Shown piece after piece: positions 1 through 10,439 of a DNA stretch of 64,000 nucleotides. The translations under genes and the position numbers were made by a program. The first letter of the stretch is position 1. Each line of letters begins with the position of its first letter. The DNA is from Karstenula rhodostoma CBS 690.94 (Eukaryota; Ascomycota; Dothideomycetes; Pleosporales; Didymosphaeriaceae): NCBI GenBank assembly GCA_010093485.1, contig MU001514.1, positions 168,357 to 232,356 of the forward strand. Reading direction: 5' to 3'. The notes below the pieces were generated by a model, which saw only the letters and a program-made list of their open reading frames with translations, did no database searches and was not told where the DNA came from.

Positions 1-1071
1 CAGGAGTTAGCCCCGTGACCACCCACTCCAAGCAAGATACCACAGCTCCAACCCACCATAATGGCAGGAACCCCCGAGGTACGCAAAGATGCAAAGCCGG
101 CGTCGTAATAAACGAAGGTCCCGACTCCACCGTGCGAGGCGTTTGTGGAATTCACGCGGGGTAAGAATATAGCAACGGAGGTAGTAAGGATCTGCAACAA
201 AAAGGGGGCGTATGGGGTTTTTCGTTACAGCGTCGAGTCCGCGAGTGCGCCGATGATGTTGAGGATAAATGAGCGGGAAGCTCGCATGCATTGGCATACA
301 TGAATGTCTTGTTCGAACTGTCCCGTTGTGTCTGGCTAAGAGACATAAAGCACCGCCATGCGCTGATCCGCTTCTCGTGATTGCGAAGAATCTCACGGTA
401 AGTGGGACGAAGGTTGGGTCGCTGCTTGTTGGATACGACGAGGATGCTTGAGTGTGTCGCTAGGGTGAGTATGAGCAGACGTTACGAGTGACGTTACGTT
501 ACGACTGATACTCGATGTTACTAGGGTCAGCTAAAGCCGATATACGAGGTATTTCCGGTTTCAAGGATGGCGGAAGCTGTTGGCGAAGGTACGGAGCGGA
601 AAGAGATTGGTGGTCGATTTAATGGCTGAGGTGCGAGTTGATTTTGGGGCTATGGGAATATCACGCTGTTGTGTTTGTTGTGTTGCGCATGGTGGAGAAC
701 GGTTTACAGATGTGTTCATATCGATTTGTGTTCGATCCCATTCGTGCGGATTAATGTTGTGAAATTTCAATGGATTGCTAGACATGGTTTCGGGGGCCTA
801 CGTATGCTTCGCTCTCGCGTACGTTCTGCGAAAACAAGTGCCGAGCCCCCGCATACAATATGCAACACAGAAAATTGCACTGGAGCTCGCAGGCGTTTGG
901 GTCAACTATATAGATGAAGTTTATATCATCTAAATCTTGGATATCTCATCGTAGGTTGACTTGGTCTGTAAGACATAGTGTATATTTACATACAAAGGTA
1001 TATATGCATGAGAACAGACGCAACAAATCCATTCGTGCACATCGGCGCCTGTGACAACCAATCTACCGTGA
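1..1071. other. Gene-free left edge
   Basis: I see no convincing gene here. The open frames are short, overlap on both strands and have no recognisable domain. The right end is the 3' flank of the MFS gene that ends at 1072. A gene lying mostly outside the window to the left cannot be excluded. Confidence 0.5.
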
Positions 1072-2675
1072 TCAAGCCTCCCCACCACCCACCTCCTCAT
1101 GCACATACACAGACTCTCCCATAAACGGACTCTTCTCCCTAATCTTCCCCCCAAACACAAACAACACGACCGGCACGAAGCTCAGCGCCAGCGCCAGAAA
1201 CCCCAACAGCGAGCTCGCCCAGTGGAACCCCAGCGTCCGATACATGCTCTGCGTCGCGAGCGGCAGAAAGGCAGCGAGTACGTTCTCGAGGAAGGCAGCG
1301 CCTGCGATGGCGCTGGCGGCGTATTTAGCGTACGCATCGAGGATGTAGGTGGTGACGGCGGTGACGGAGCAAAACATACCGAAGCCGACGAGGGCGAGGG
1401 CGAGGGCGATGGTGGGCACGATCCAGGGGATGGAGGGGTACGACTTCCATGCGAAGTAGAAGAGGCCGCCTGCAAGGCCGATGAAGGAGGCGGGGATGCT
1501 GAGGTACAAGCGCGACTCGGGGATGGGTGCGCCGGGCTGTTCCTTGTTGGTCCGAGCAGAGCGGAAGTACAGCTCGTCCTGTCCCAGTGATGCGACCAAC
1601 CCGATGATCTCTCCGATTACCAGCGCGCTCTGGACGAGGCCGGTGAGGTAGTAGTCCCAGTTGTAGAGGTCGGCGTAGACCTGCACGATGGACTGGGTAA
1701 ACATGTATGCGGTGCCGATGCAGAAGGCGGACCACATGCCGAAGGAGAAGACCACGGCTTCCGTGCAGAGCATCCTGGTCGGGCGGATAATCGTCTCTCG
1801 GAGGATTTCCCCAAGACTGGTGCGCTGGGTTTCTGTCTCTGCGTAGATGTTGAGGTTTTGGGTCTTGCGCAGGTGGCGTGCGCGCCGGGTGAGGATGACA
1901 TCGGGGCGTACCTCTGGTAGGCTGAAGAAGACGATGGGGAACATGGCGCTGTAGAAGGCGATTTGGGAGTAGAATATCCTGGGTTGCGTTAGCGACGGCA
2001 TGACTCTAGGAGATGGCGTGCACTTACCAACGCCAGGTTGTATAATGGACAATGGCACTTCCAATGATCGGGCCTGTATTGAGCCCTGCGAGAAGACCCC
2101 AGATGTACAGCGATGTGCCGAAGCTTTTCGCTCTTCCGTCTCTCCAGATGTCACTCAAAATCCCACTCGTAATATTGGCCAGCGTAGCAGAACATCCTCC
2201 AGTGAAGATTCTTGTCACGATCAGAGTTGCATAGTTCTGCGCCACTGCTTGCGGTATGGTGAAGACAATCAGCGTTGCGTATAGCATCTATGAAAATGTT
2301 TAGCGTTCCCCAAGAGATGGTTTACTGAATACTACTTGCCATATAGCTCCACCTCACACCAAAGTGTTCCATGAGCGGCAAGCCAAGCATAGGCGCGGCC
2401 GCTCCGCTCAACGTCCAGGAAAATACAGGCCAGTATGAGTGCGGAAAGCTCTCGTCGCTGATGTGGAAACTCTCGTTAATTTGCTCAGCTGCACTGGTCA
2501 TGGCAGTGCCGTTGATCTGGATCACGAACGTCATGAAGCAGGCCAGCAGCGTGACTCTCCATTTTTTGGCTTGGGAGAAGTTGAATGGGTTTGTGGGATC
2601 GTCGGGACCATCCCATGTTATGCTGCCTGCTTTCGAGTCCGTCGTAGGTGCGGGCTCCATTGCTGGATTGCGCAT
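1072..2675 (-). CDS. MFS transporter, drug:H+ antiporter-1 (DHA1) type
   Basis: Plasma-membrane proton antiporter predicted to export drugs, polyamines or other small molecules; the substrate is not readable. Three exons (2675-2340, 2287-2028, 1978-1072) give 500 aa. The N-terminus is polar (about 40 aa) and carries the 'WDGPDDPTNPFNF' signature typical of fungal DHA1 proteins. Twelve hydrophobic segments follow, with an 'RIFTGG' segment after TM4 and a long central cytoplasmic loop rich in charged residues ('RRARHLRKTQNLN'). Start ATG at 2675 is the first in frame. Intron 2 (1979-2027) is ordinary GT-AG with donor GTAAGT. Intron 1 works only with a GC donor (separate entry). Family assignment is firm from sequence; drug export is inferred. 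Confidence 0.88.
2288..2339 (-). other. Predicted GC-AG intron in the MFS gene
   Basis: The exon reads ...AGC TAT ATG and is followed by GCAAGT, the standard GC-donor hexamer. It ends at TTTTCATAG, with a GCTAAAC branch-like site 12 nt upstream. Splicing here is in phase 0 and joins 'WSYM' to 'MLYATLIV' with no gap against the expected DHA1 helix. Both nearby GT sites leave phase 1 and put the next exon out of frame. Length is 52 nt. Confidence 0.75.
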
Positions 2676-3657
2676 GGAGTTTAGAGTTGAATGATGAAAG
2701 AGGGTTGATTATCGGAAACTGAAGGTATACGCCCTACGAAATGTCACCTGCACCTGCTGAACCAAGCTTGGTCCATGTGTCGTTCGTCGAGGTTTAAGCG
2801 CGGTTGCCCGTAGGTCCCCAAGCCTCATATCTCTTTTCAGATTCTTAGCTCCAACGTCAGTAAAAGACTGGTACCGCAGCGATCCAGTGGCTCGTGCGAA
2901 GGTCGACCGAAGGTAAACAAAGCTGACGTGCACCGACCATAAAGCGTTCGGCAATGCACGATGCGATGCGCAAAGCTCCGACGAGGGAGGTGATCATATT
3001 CGCCTGGCCGCCTTACATCACCTCTCAGAGAAGGCATCTCTAGCGCGAAGCGAAAGTCTTAAACTCGGCGGCGCCTTGGCCGAGAGCTTCGCTCTTTTCG
3101 TCGTGAGATCCACATGGACGGAATTGCGTCAGTGGTCAAAGGGATTCCGTGACTAAGAAGAATCGAGGGCAAGGCGCTAAGTCCGCTTCATGCTTAGTGC
3201 TTCCGTTTCCGGGCATGCGCAGTGGTTCTTGTAGGCATCAAGTGCAGTGTGTATTCGTGTTTACGTACGAGCGGTGACACTCATTGAAGGTGGCTGTGGG
3301 AAAACTATCAAATGCTCCAAGTAAAATTACCTGTGGTATTCATTGAGCGCCTTGCATGTAACGCTATCAACTACTAACTTCTGTATGTCTAAGAGGACAG
3401 CTTCGAAATAACGCAGTTACAGATTAACTGTTGTGGTATCTACTTAGGTATAAGGTAAAGATGGATTGAACACTACTTGACGTCGTCAATGTCCCTGCTT
3501 CCTCCCAGATCCTACTAACCCGATTCCGCAAAGTGCAGCTGACTAACTAGTCCCGTCGCAAAACCTCTGCTCTTCCTCACAAACCCTGGTACCGCGCATC
3601 ACACCAGGCCTCCATACCAATTACTCCTTCCCCGTGCTACGGGCTTCCATTAAGCCT
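2676..3657. other. Intergenic, 5' flank of the MFS gene
   Basis: About 1 kb upstream of the MFS start. Only short, low-quality frames are present. I see no repeat or RNA gene. Confidence 0.5.
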
Positions 3658-4068
3658 ATGGAGCACCATGTAGTCGTAGAAGCCGCACGAATTTTGTACC
3701 CGCAGTCTCCTGCCTCGCTCGATCTGTTGCATCCATCAGCAGACCTTGAGCTGGATACACCGCTCCTCACGGAGAGGCCCGTACGAGACAAGAAGAACCC
3801 CCATTCGACCATCTTTGAGTACGGAACCGAGCTACTTCCCTGCCGGAATTTCGTAATTATTTGTCGAGACATGCCCATTCTCGTGCCTGGTCTTTTCGTG
3901 AATACGCGCATGGAAACCGTGCTCGTGCTGTGGGAGGACGTGCTATATGTCAAGTATATCGCAGTACCTCGAATCATGAGTGCACATGGAAGAAGTTATG
4001 TGAAAGGCGTAACAGCAACTGTATACACGGTGCAGGCTAAGCAAACCGCTGTTGTTAGGGTAGTGTAG
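3658..4068 (+). CDS. Hypothetical 136-aa ORF, doubtful
   Basis: Open from an in-frame ATG at 3658 to TAG at 4068. The product begins MEHHVVVEAARILYPQS and has no domain I recognise. An overlapping minus-strand frame (3621-3977) is similarly long, so neither is strongly supported. I list it because this is the only open stretch in a 1.8-kb gap. Transcript evidence would decide. Confidence 0.15.
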   Translation: MEHHVVVEAARILYPQSPASLDLLHPSADLELDTPLLTERPVRDKKNPHSTIFEYGTELLPCRNFVIICRDMPILVPGLFVNTRMETVLVLWEDVLYVKYIAVPRIMSAHGRSYVKGVTATVYTVQAKQTAVVRVV

Positions 4069-4469
4069 GTCCCCAGCTTCGTCCAAGCGCCGTATTAAAC
4101 TCCGTCAAACTCTTTCGTGTTCCACGCCCTAAAAGTAAAACGACCGCATCATGCACGCTGCAACGCCAGAAACAAAGGAAGTAAAAGCAATTGAGACTGC
4201 TTGGGTCTTCAAGTACATGTGCACGGCATTCTTCTAAATGCGTGCTTAATCGCTCTTTGATACAGTTTCTGCTGCTACGCAGGAATGACCGCCCCCTGTT
4301 CCTGCCTTTTCCGTTCGTTCCGAGAGCTCCGAGGTGACCGAGGAGATGATATGCGAGTGTGGGAGATGGGTATAGTTAGATCCGTGACGCGATGGTGACC
4401 AGATTATCACCAATGAATAACAAAAGAAAAAAGAAATACAGGGTATGAAAGATGATGTCTGCAGAAGTC

Positions 4470-6192
4470 TCATGACTGTGACTGATTACGACCTCTCCGG
4501 GTCCGCGATGTCTCCGTAGCACTACGGACACGAACCTGTGGTGGTTCCGGTGCGGGTGAGTCTCGTATTGCAGCGTCGTAAGTAGGTATAGGCGGGCTGG
4601 CCCGTCGAGCGTGTTGCGGTTGCGGAGCTTGTAGGAGCGGAGCGCGCTCTTCCCAGTAGCTGTCGGCATGACTGGCCGCGCTGCTGAGGTTCGGAGAGCC
4701 TACGGGGCTTGTATACTCTGGAGGCAGGTCGCCGGGTTGAAGGAAACCAAGACCGTGAACCGCTTCGTGCCTAGCTGCTTCTGCGCTTGTGCCCTCGCCC
4801 ACATCATACTCCTCATTCGAATCTACTAGGCTTAGCCGAGCCAAAGAAATATCGGTTGGACTGCGCTGCGGACCGGGACTTGTGGGCTGGTGCCGACCGA
4901 GTCGCATCTGCTGGCTGTTTGTCCGTGCATGTCCAAACCCAGCAGATATATAGTTCCCAGCCATGCCTTCTCTTATACCTTCGCGGCCGCTGTCGAGCAG
5001 TATAGACCCTTGTTCACTGCCGTAGGGAGGCGGGGGAGCCAAACTGCCTGTCATGGGAGCCAGACCCCACTTCTTCACGTTAGCCTCGATGAAGACAAAT
5101 CCCATCTGACCGAAGTTGACGTGTACTTGGCAGGGCCCGTTGGCACCGACAGTCGGGAAGAAGTTCTGCGTTTTGAGACCGTGGGCCACATCGTCCAACT
5201 TCTTTCCGTTACGCGTGAAGAAGATGGTGCCTGTGCGAGGTCGGTAACCGACACCGATAACATCGCCTTGTACGTAAGCGGGGCCGTAGGATGTAGGTGT
5301 GAATGGTTGGTTATGTCGCCGCGAGCCGTGGGATGTGTACGCTATGGAGTACTTGTGGAAGCCTTCTTCAGCGTCAGCAATAGAAACATGTAACATGTGG
5401 ATAAAACGCACCAGGTAGCCTGAACAGCGGGTACGGCTTTGTGGTTACACCAATGGCAAGGTTAGTAGCGTCGGGCTTGTCGTAGATCTTGGCCTCCCAG
5501 TAGTAGACCTCGTTCTGCTTCGGTATTGGCAGGTTGCTCTGCACGCTGCATTCCGAGTCGAAGAACTCAATCTCAGTCCGTCCTTCTACGAAGCAATTCG
5601 CGATCTCGAGTTCGGGTTCGAATTCCCAGGCAGACACGCCCTTCTCTTGTATTGCCAAGAACTGCGATAAGGAAATATCGGTTTGGACGGATTCTGGCGG
5701 GTTGGCCTGGATGAACGCTGCAGCATGTTAGTGTAAGCTCGTGACGGCGACACATGGCCATCATGTCTGCCTGGTGGTATGGGTGGTCATACATTTTGCC
5801 CTCAGATACTCGGTTCTTTGTATGTCGTCCATGTCCTCAAGGGCCTCGGCCTCCTCCTTCGCAAACTGCTGCTCATCATCATACTCCCCGGGCCGCGATA
5901 ACCTGTCCAGGAAAATGCGACCCTGCTGCGTGTATCGGAAGTAGTAGATGATGGCGGCGACGATGAGCACGAATCCCGCAGCACCGAGGACGGAGAAGAT
6001 GCCGATCATGATGCCCTTGACCGTCGAAGAAAGATCGCCCATGTTGCCCTGTATCCGCACGGGGTCGTGGTGGGCGTTCTGTGTGTACTCGTGCACGTCG
6101 GCGGGTTGTGCGGGCTGGGTGTGCGAGCTGTTGTACATGCGGTAGAGCGTGGTAGGCGACGAGAGCGGCTGCTGAGCGTCCGGCGCCGACAT
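4470..6192 (-). CDS. ssh4: Ssh4/Ear1-type SPRY-domain adaptor of the Rsp5 ubiquitin ligase
   Basis: Membrane adaptor that recruits the Nedd4-type ligase Rsp5 to cargo on endosomes and vacuole for ubiquitin-dependent sorting (known for yeast Ssh4/Ear1). Three exons (6192-5793, 5717-5412, 5362-4470) give 532 aa. Visible parts are a single N-terminal membrane segment (about residues 58-85, 'IMIGIFSVLGAAGFVLIVAA'), a 'TDISLSQFLAIQEKGVSAW' pre-SPRY segment, and a SPRY domain (about 170-330, 'YYWEAKIYD', 'VIGVGYRPRTGTIFF'). A disordered tail follows with two PY motifs, PPPPY near 345 and PPEY near 449, the expected Rsp5 WW-binding sites. Introns are 75 nt (branch ACTAAC) and 49 nt. The ATG at 6192 is the first in frame. 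Domain order matches the family throughout. Confidence 0.93.
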
Positions 6193-7769
6193 TATGACTA
6201 GCGGGTATGTCGTGTCTCCGTCGGAGGCGGTCGTAAAGCAGTCCTCTCAGACAGATGACTGGTGGCGGACGTGCCTGTGGTACACGGTAGGCGGTGCCCC
6301 GGAGGATGGCTCGTGAAGCCAGCGGGGGCCAGCCAAGTGCAGTGGCTGGTGACGTACGGACGCGATTGCGCCGAGCGATGCAGTCGGGCGGTAGAGATGG
6401 GGTTTGCGATGACAGGGACGCCAGCGACGGTGAGCGCAGCGTCGGCGGGTCGTTGGGAGGAGAAGAGAGGGGCTGGCGGACAGGAGAGAGCTGCGCTGGT
6501 GGTTGTATCGTCGACGACGAGCCTGAGACAGTTCGCACGCTCGACGCTACCGGCTGGCGGCCAAGCCCTTGCCACTCCACCCAGCACGCCCATGCGACGA
6601 CTAACTCCGCTTCCTGGACGTTCCGAGAGTCGGATTCCAACGTCCTGCGAGACACGCTTCCGTCAGCCTTGGACACACCGTGTTTGGCTCTCACTGCTCA
6701 GTTGCCGCCGCGCTGCAGCAAAGCCCTTATCTCAGGCACGCATCCGTTGTTGCGCAGGCGGGACCTGTAGCGCGAATCCCACACGACCCAGGCCCGCCTC
6801 GCCAGCGCATTCGCTCCCCTCTCCCCTCTCCCCTGCATCGAGCACGCCTTGCAGTGCGAAATTAACACCCACGTTCTTTGTGCGCCCTCGAGACGCGCGG
6901 TACAGGCCAACATGCGAAGCCAGGAGCGTTGCGCCTTCTGCCCTGCTGTATGCGCCGTCCAATCAGCTGTCCGGCCCCATGTAGCCAGCCACCGCGTCTG
7001 AAGCGTTGCGCGCACTTGAAACGTCCGGGCTGAGCGCATAAGAGAGCCGCCCGGTGTGCATGGTGATGACTGCTATGAATAGCGACAGTACTTCGCCTGC
7101 CATGTTCGGCCTCCACTTTACTCGACCACCATGGGCTTCACGTTGTGCGACAGGAACGTGAAAAGATTCGCATGTACGGAACACGCTCCATGTGCTTTGA
7201 ACATCCTTGCATCCAGTCGCTTATTACAAGGCGGCGTATGCATGCCATTGCAATGCCCTTGCCTGCCTGCAAAGCCAATCGACTATGTACTTCCAGCGAT
7301 TGAGAAGATTTTCACTGATCCGTGTGCTTTCAGTCAAAGTAGAGGCATACAAAACACCGAGTCTATATAGTATCGCACGAAGCAAGCATTCTTGACGTCG
7401 GAGCACTTTTTGACAGACGTCCATAATCACGGGCGTCCTCGTGCATGTCCCACCAGTCCTTGATAGGGTGGGCCTCCGCAAACATCTCATAGAAAGTCAT
7501 CTTTATTTCAATTTCTGAAGATACGAAGACGTAGACGGCATAATAATAGAGCTTTCCATTTCCGCGGTCCATGGCTTCTCGTGATGGTATACTCTATCAT
7601 GTCGTACAAACGCAAACCAAATGTCTATATCCGATGGTTGCCTCAGCACAGTGAACACTAGCCGTCCACAAGACCACCGCACCTACTTTCCCACAGGCTT
7701 ACAATGACACTGGATTCACAGTTGTTTGCCGCGAGTGTAACCAAGTCACTTTCTTTGCATGCTATCTGA
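6193..7769. other. Intergenic, 5' flank of ssh4
   Basis: No supported gene. Frames up to 271 aa on both strands between 6200 and 7100 are rich in Arg/Pro/Ser and overlap one another, as GC-rich non-coding DNA gives. A 69-aa minus-strand ORF at 7363-7572 (begins MDRGNGKLYYYAVYVF) has a more protein-like composition and an ATG. It has no recognisable domain and I leave it unassigned. Confidence 0.45.
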
Positions 7770-7862
7770 CCCCATTCCTTTCTCGCATCGTCATATTATT
7801 TCAACCACCCCATTTCTTTCTCGTATCGCCATATGATCTCAACCACCCCACTTCTTCTTCGA
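7770..7862. repeat. 38-bp tandem repeat, about 2.4 copies
   Basis: Units begin with CCCCATT/CCCCACT at 7770, 7808 and 7846, exactly 38 bp apart. Units one and two differ at five positions, four of them C/T transitions. The third unit is partial. Confidence 0.85.
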
Positions 7863-8039
7863 GCAACGCCTTGCAGGCGAACAGCTCAACGAAAAGAGAA
7901 TACCACATTGAGCCAGTGACTGGGGCAGACTCGCACCCGCCAGTATTACTCCGTAGTAAGGTTTTGAAGCGATGGCGCTTCAAAGATGGAGCAGTGCCAC
8001 TCCCAGACCGTCAGCGGCAAAGGACCAACGACCTGAGCT

Positions 8040-8610
8040 TCGAACATGGAGGTTCGGGGGTTCATGAGTGAGGGTATTGCTACCGCAGGGTCATATCCGA
8101 TCGTGACATCACTGACACCGGATCGTCCGGGGATGAGGCTGAGGAGCCTACAGCCGGGATTGTGTGGATAAGGGCTCGAGAGCCGTAGTCCCACTATTCG
8201 ATGATACGGATCAAATCGAATCTTCAAGCACACGAGGTCTTGGGGTTTGGAGTTGAGAGCGTTGAGGTAGACGCCGCATTGACTCCTTCGAGGTAACTGT
8301 ACGGCTCGAACATCGAACACATTGCGTTTCGGAGGTTGCAGGTGATGGCGTTGAATGCCGCAGGGCTGCATTCGACGATACAGATCAAATCGAATCTTCA
8401 AGCACACATGGTCTTGGGCGGTGGAGGTGAGGATACTAGGTACCGCATACTCTCCTTCGAGGTGACACCAACGAAAGACTCGAACATCGAGGCAAATCTC
8501 GGGTTTTTGTAGGTGAGGGCATCGGCCGACAGGGCTACTTCCATGTGACAAACAAATGCATGGAACATCAAGCGCACGAAGTCTCGGGGTTTGTGGATGA
8601 GCGATCGCAA
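8040..8610. repeat. Degenerate ~85-bp tandem repeat block
   Basis: Related units begin near 8041, 8222, 8307, 8396, 8478 and 8558, about 80-89 bp apart. Each has a CGAACATCGA or CAAGCACACG start and a GGTCTTGGGG-like core. The 8222 and 8396 units are nearly identical over about 45 bp and lie 174 bp apart (58 codons). As a result a minus-strand frame (7946-8551) contains a 58-residue protein repeat twice, with cores VCLKIRFDPYHR and VCLKIRFDLYRR. That frame opens at TTG with no early ATG, so I read it as a decayed gene or a minisatellite rather than an intact gene. Confidence 0.7.
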
Positions 8611-9229
8611 GTAAAGAGCTGAAGAAGGAGCGAGTCCAAATAAGAACCGAGGGAATGGTATAGAGTAGAAGAGAAAGCGTCGTGGGGTGGACGGCGGGGT
8701 TTTATAGCTTGCGGGTTCGCGCTAATGGCCCTAGCGCGGTGAAGGACGGGCGCATGCCTTCATAAACGCGCCTCTCATCTTCACCCGCAATTCTGAGAAC
8801 TGCTGTTGATGGTAACACAGCTCAACCTGTGCATTCAAATAACATAGATTCGTCAAACGCTCATAGTTCTCCAGAAGATATGTGACCTGATACAAAATTC
8901 AAATTGAAAGTTGCAGTGTATGTCTCTCCAGCTATAATGTAGTCTAGGTACGATCCATAGTATGCCTTCACCGATGGTAGCCTTGAATCTCGTGCAGTCT
9001 TTGATCTCTTGTCTTGCTTTCTATGCCGCCAATCAGGATGTTGGCGGACAACGAGAAGATTCAACCTGGCGCCTGCGCCTGGGCTTGCCTTTACCTCGCG
9101 CTAGGCAAAAGTGGCCTTGGTGTAGAACAATTATCTATATAGCACCGCGAGACCTCAGGCTTACACTTCTCCATCACCTCGCCCCTCACTTCGACCCTCA
9201 CGTCTACGATCGGTCTATCTCCTGCAGTC
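8611..9229. other. 5' flank of the 9230 gene
   Basis: About 620 bp without a gene. It contains the TATA-like element at 9136 and a pyrimidine-rich stretch just upstream of the next start codon. Confidence 0.45.
9136..9141 (+). promoter_or_regulatory. TATA box candidate
   Basis: TATATA in CTATATAGC lies 94 bp upstream of the ATG at 9230. The CT-rich stretch 'CACTTCTCCATCACC' between them is typical of fungal transcription start regions. Position and sequence only. Confidence 0.4.
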
Positions 9230-9817
9230 ATGTCTTACCAGACAAAGGCAGAGCACAAGCAGATGCTAGAGCAGACCCTTAGTCGCTCCCAAGCTGGTCT
9301 TACAGTCTACTTCCATCTTTGGGGCCAGTACAAGCAGCTCGAGGCCGAGAAGAACACGCTAGCCATGCAAAACGCCCGCCTTCGATCGATTCTGGCCAAT
9401 AACTACATCGCTCTCCCTGCCGAACTCAACACCAGCGTCCCCTCCAGCAATGCCGATAACGACCTCGATATCCCCGCCGACTTCGACACCAACACCGGCA
9501 ATATGACTCAGACCAACCACATCGCGTCCAGTGGCACCGTCAACAACGTCACCAACATCTACATCAATCCCAACCCTTGGGACTCTATCAACGACTCAGG
9601 ACCAAATCTGAGCAGCGCACCCACGGACCGTGACTTCAACGTCACCGAGCCCACCGCGACTTCAGAGAATGGCCCTGTCAAGCCCAAGTACCAGAACAAG
9701 TGCACGCGCAAGCGTTGCAACCGCGGCTTCTGCGAATTTGTCCATGAGGACCAGCGCAACTTCTACAAGAAGGCGCTCAACAAGCTGCCCTTCAAGCCGA
9801 ACCCGGACGAAGAGTAA
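9230..9817 (+). CDS. Small coiled-coil protein with a C-terminal CCCH-like finger
   Basis: Intronless, 195 aa; function unknown. Residues 5-55 look like an amphipathic helix or short coiled coil ('QYKQLEAEKNTLAMQNARL'). The middle is low-complexity and Asn/Asp/Thr-rich ('NTSVPSSNADNDLDIP'). Near residue 162 lies a C-x4-C-x4-C-x3-H cluster (C TRKRC NRGFC EFVH) that would bind one zinc and may contact RNA. The spacing is shorter than the usual CX7-9CX5CX3H finger, so the assignment is by resemblance. The start ATG follows a CT-rich leader and a TATA-like box, which supports expression. It sits alone between two repeat blocks. Confidence 0.75.
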   Translation: MSYQTKAEHKQMLEQTLSRSQAGLTVYFHLWGQYKQLEAEKNTLAMQNARLRSILANNYIALPAELNTSVPSSNADNDLDIPADFDTNTGNMTQTNHIASSGTVNNVTNIYINPNPWDSINDSGPNLSSAPTDRDFNVTEPTATSENGPVKPKYQNKCTRKRCNRGFCEFVHEDQRNFYKKALNKLPFKPNPDEE

Positions 9818-10030
9818 GGTACCCTGCCTCGTCAAGAGTTGTGGTATCTTGTGTTAACCCAGGTTAGGTGATGCAGTGTCCAAGCTGCTATAATGGAACA
9901 ATGCATGGCCAATTCAGCTCTCTACGTAGCGAAGGGGTTTGAGTGGCGTTCCATACGGGGTTTTTTTTTGGGAATCGAGGGATAGATGGAGCATGATGGA
10001 TATGGGAAAGGAAGATACCCGGCACTTATT
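9818..10030. other. 3' flank of the CCCH-like gene
   Basis: No gene. It contains a T9 run near 9961-9969 and leads into the repeat block. Confidence 0.5.
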
Positions 10031-10254
10031 CAGTGCCCTGGCGTTCCAGCTTCTTCATTAAGTTAGCTAGGATCACACCAAAAATCAAGAGCTTCATGTT
10101 CATATCAAACTAAGAGTCTCACTAGAACTCATATGGACCCATCACCTGTACAGTGCCCTGGCGTTCCGGCTTCTTCATCAAACTAGCTAGGATTACACCT
10201 CGAATTAAGAGCTGCATGTTCGCATCACACTGAGAGGCCCACTAGAACTCATTA
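10031..10254 (+). repeat. 120-bp tandem duplication (two ~104-bp copies)
   Basis: Copies start at 10031 and 10151, both with CAGTGCCCTGGCGTTC, and run to ACTAGAACTCAT. Most differences are transitions (CCAGC/CCGGC, ATTAAG/ATCAAA, GATCACAC/GATTACAC). This is consistent with a duplicated segment later mutated by RIP-like C-to-T change. Confidence 0.85.
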
Positions 10255-10325
10255 ATTATTGACTCTTCGCGAGCTTCTGCAAGCCGCCAAAACACAAGGA
10301 TCTCAAACAGCCCACTAGGACTTAT
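10237..10325 (-). mobile_element. Short dispersed repeat, copy 4, with flanking direct repeats
   Basis: On the minus strand, GTTTTGGCGGCTTGC followed by AGAAGCTCGCGAAG matches the core of the copies at 10683 and 14605. Direct repeats flank it: GCCCACTAGAACTCAT (10237-10252) and GCCCACTAGGACTTAT (10310-10325), 14 of 16 identical. The insert is 57 bp and lacks the 5' part of the longer copies. Confidence 0.55.
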
Positions 10326-10439
10326 ATAGAGTTAAGGGTTAACTTAATACACTGTGTATGTATTAATCGGATACACTATATACACATTAATCAGAACCCT
10401 ATCATCCTATAACACGAGCTTATACCACTAGTCTTATAA

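Noticed and set aside
5611..5640. GGTTCGAATTCCC, like a tRNA B box
   Set aside because: It lies in an ssh4 exon, and no A box or cloverleaf is present around it.
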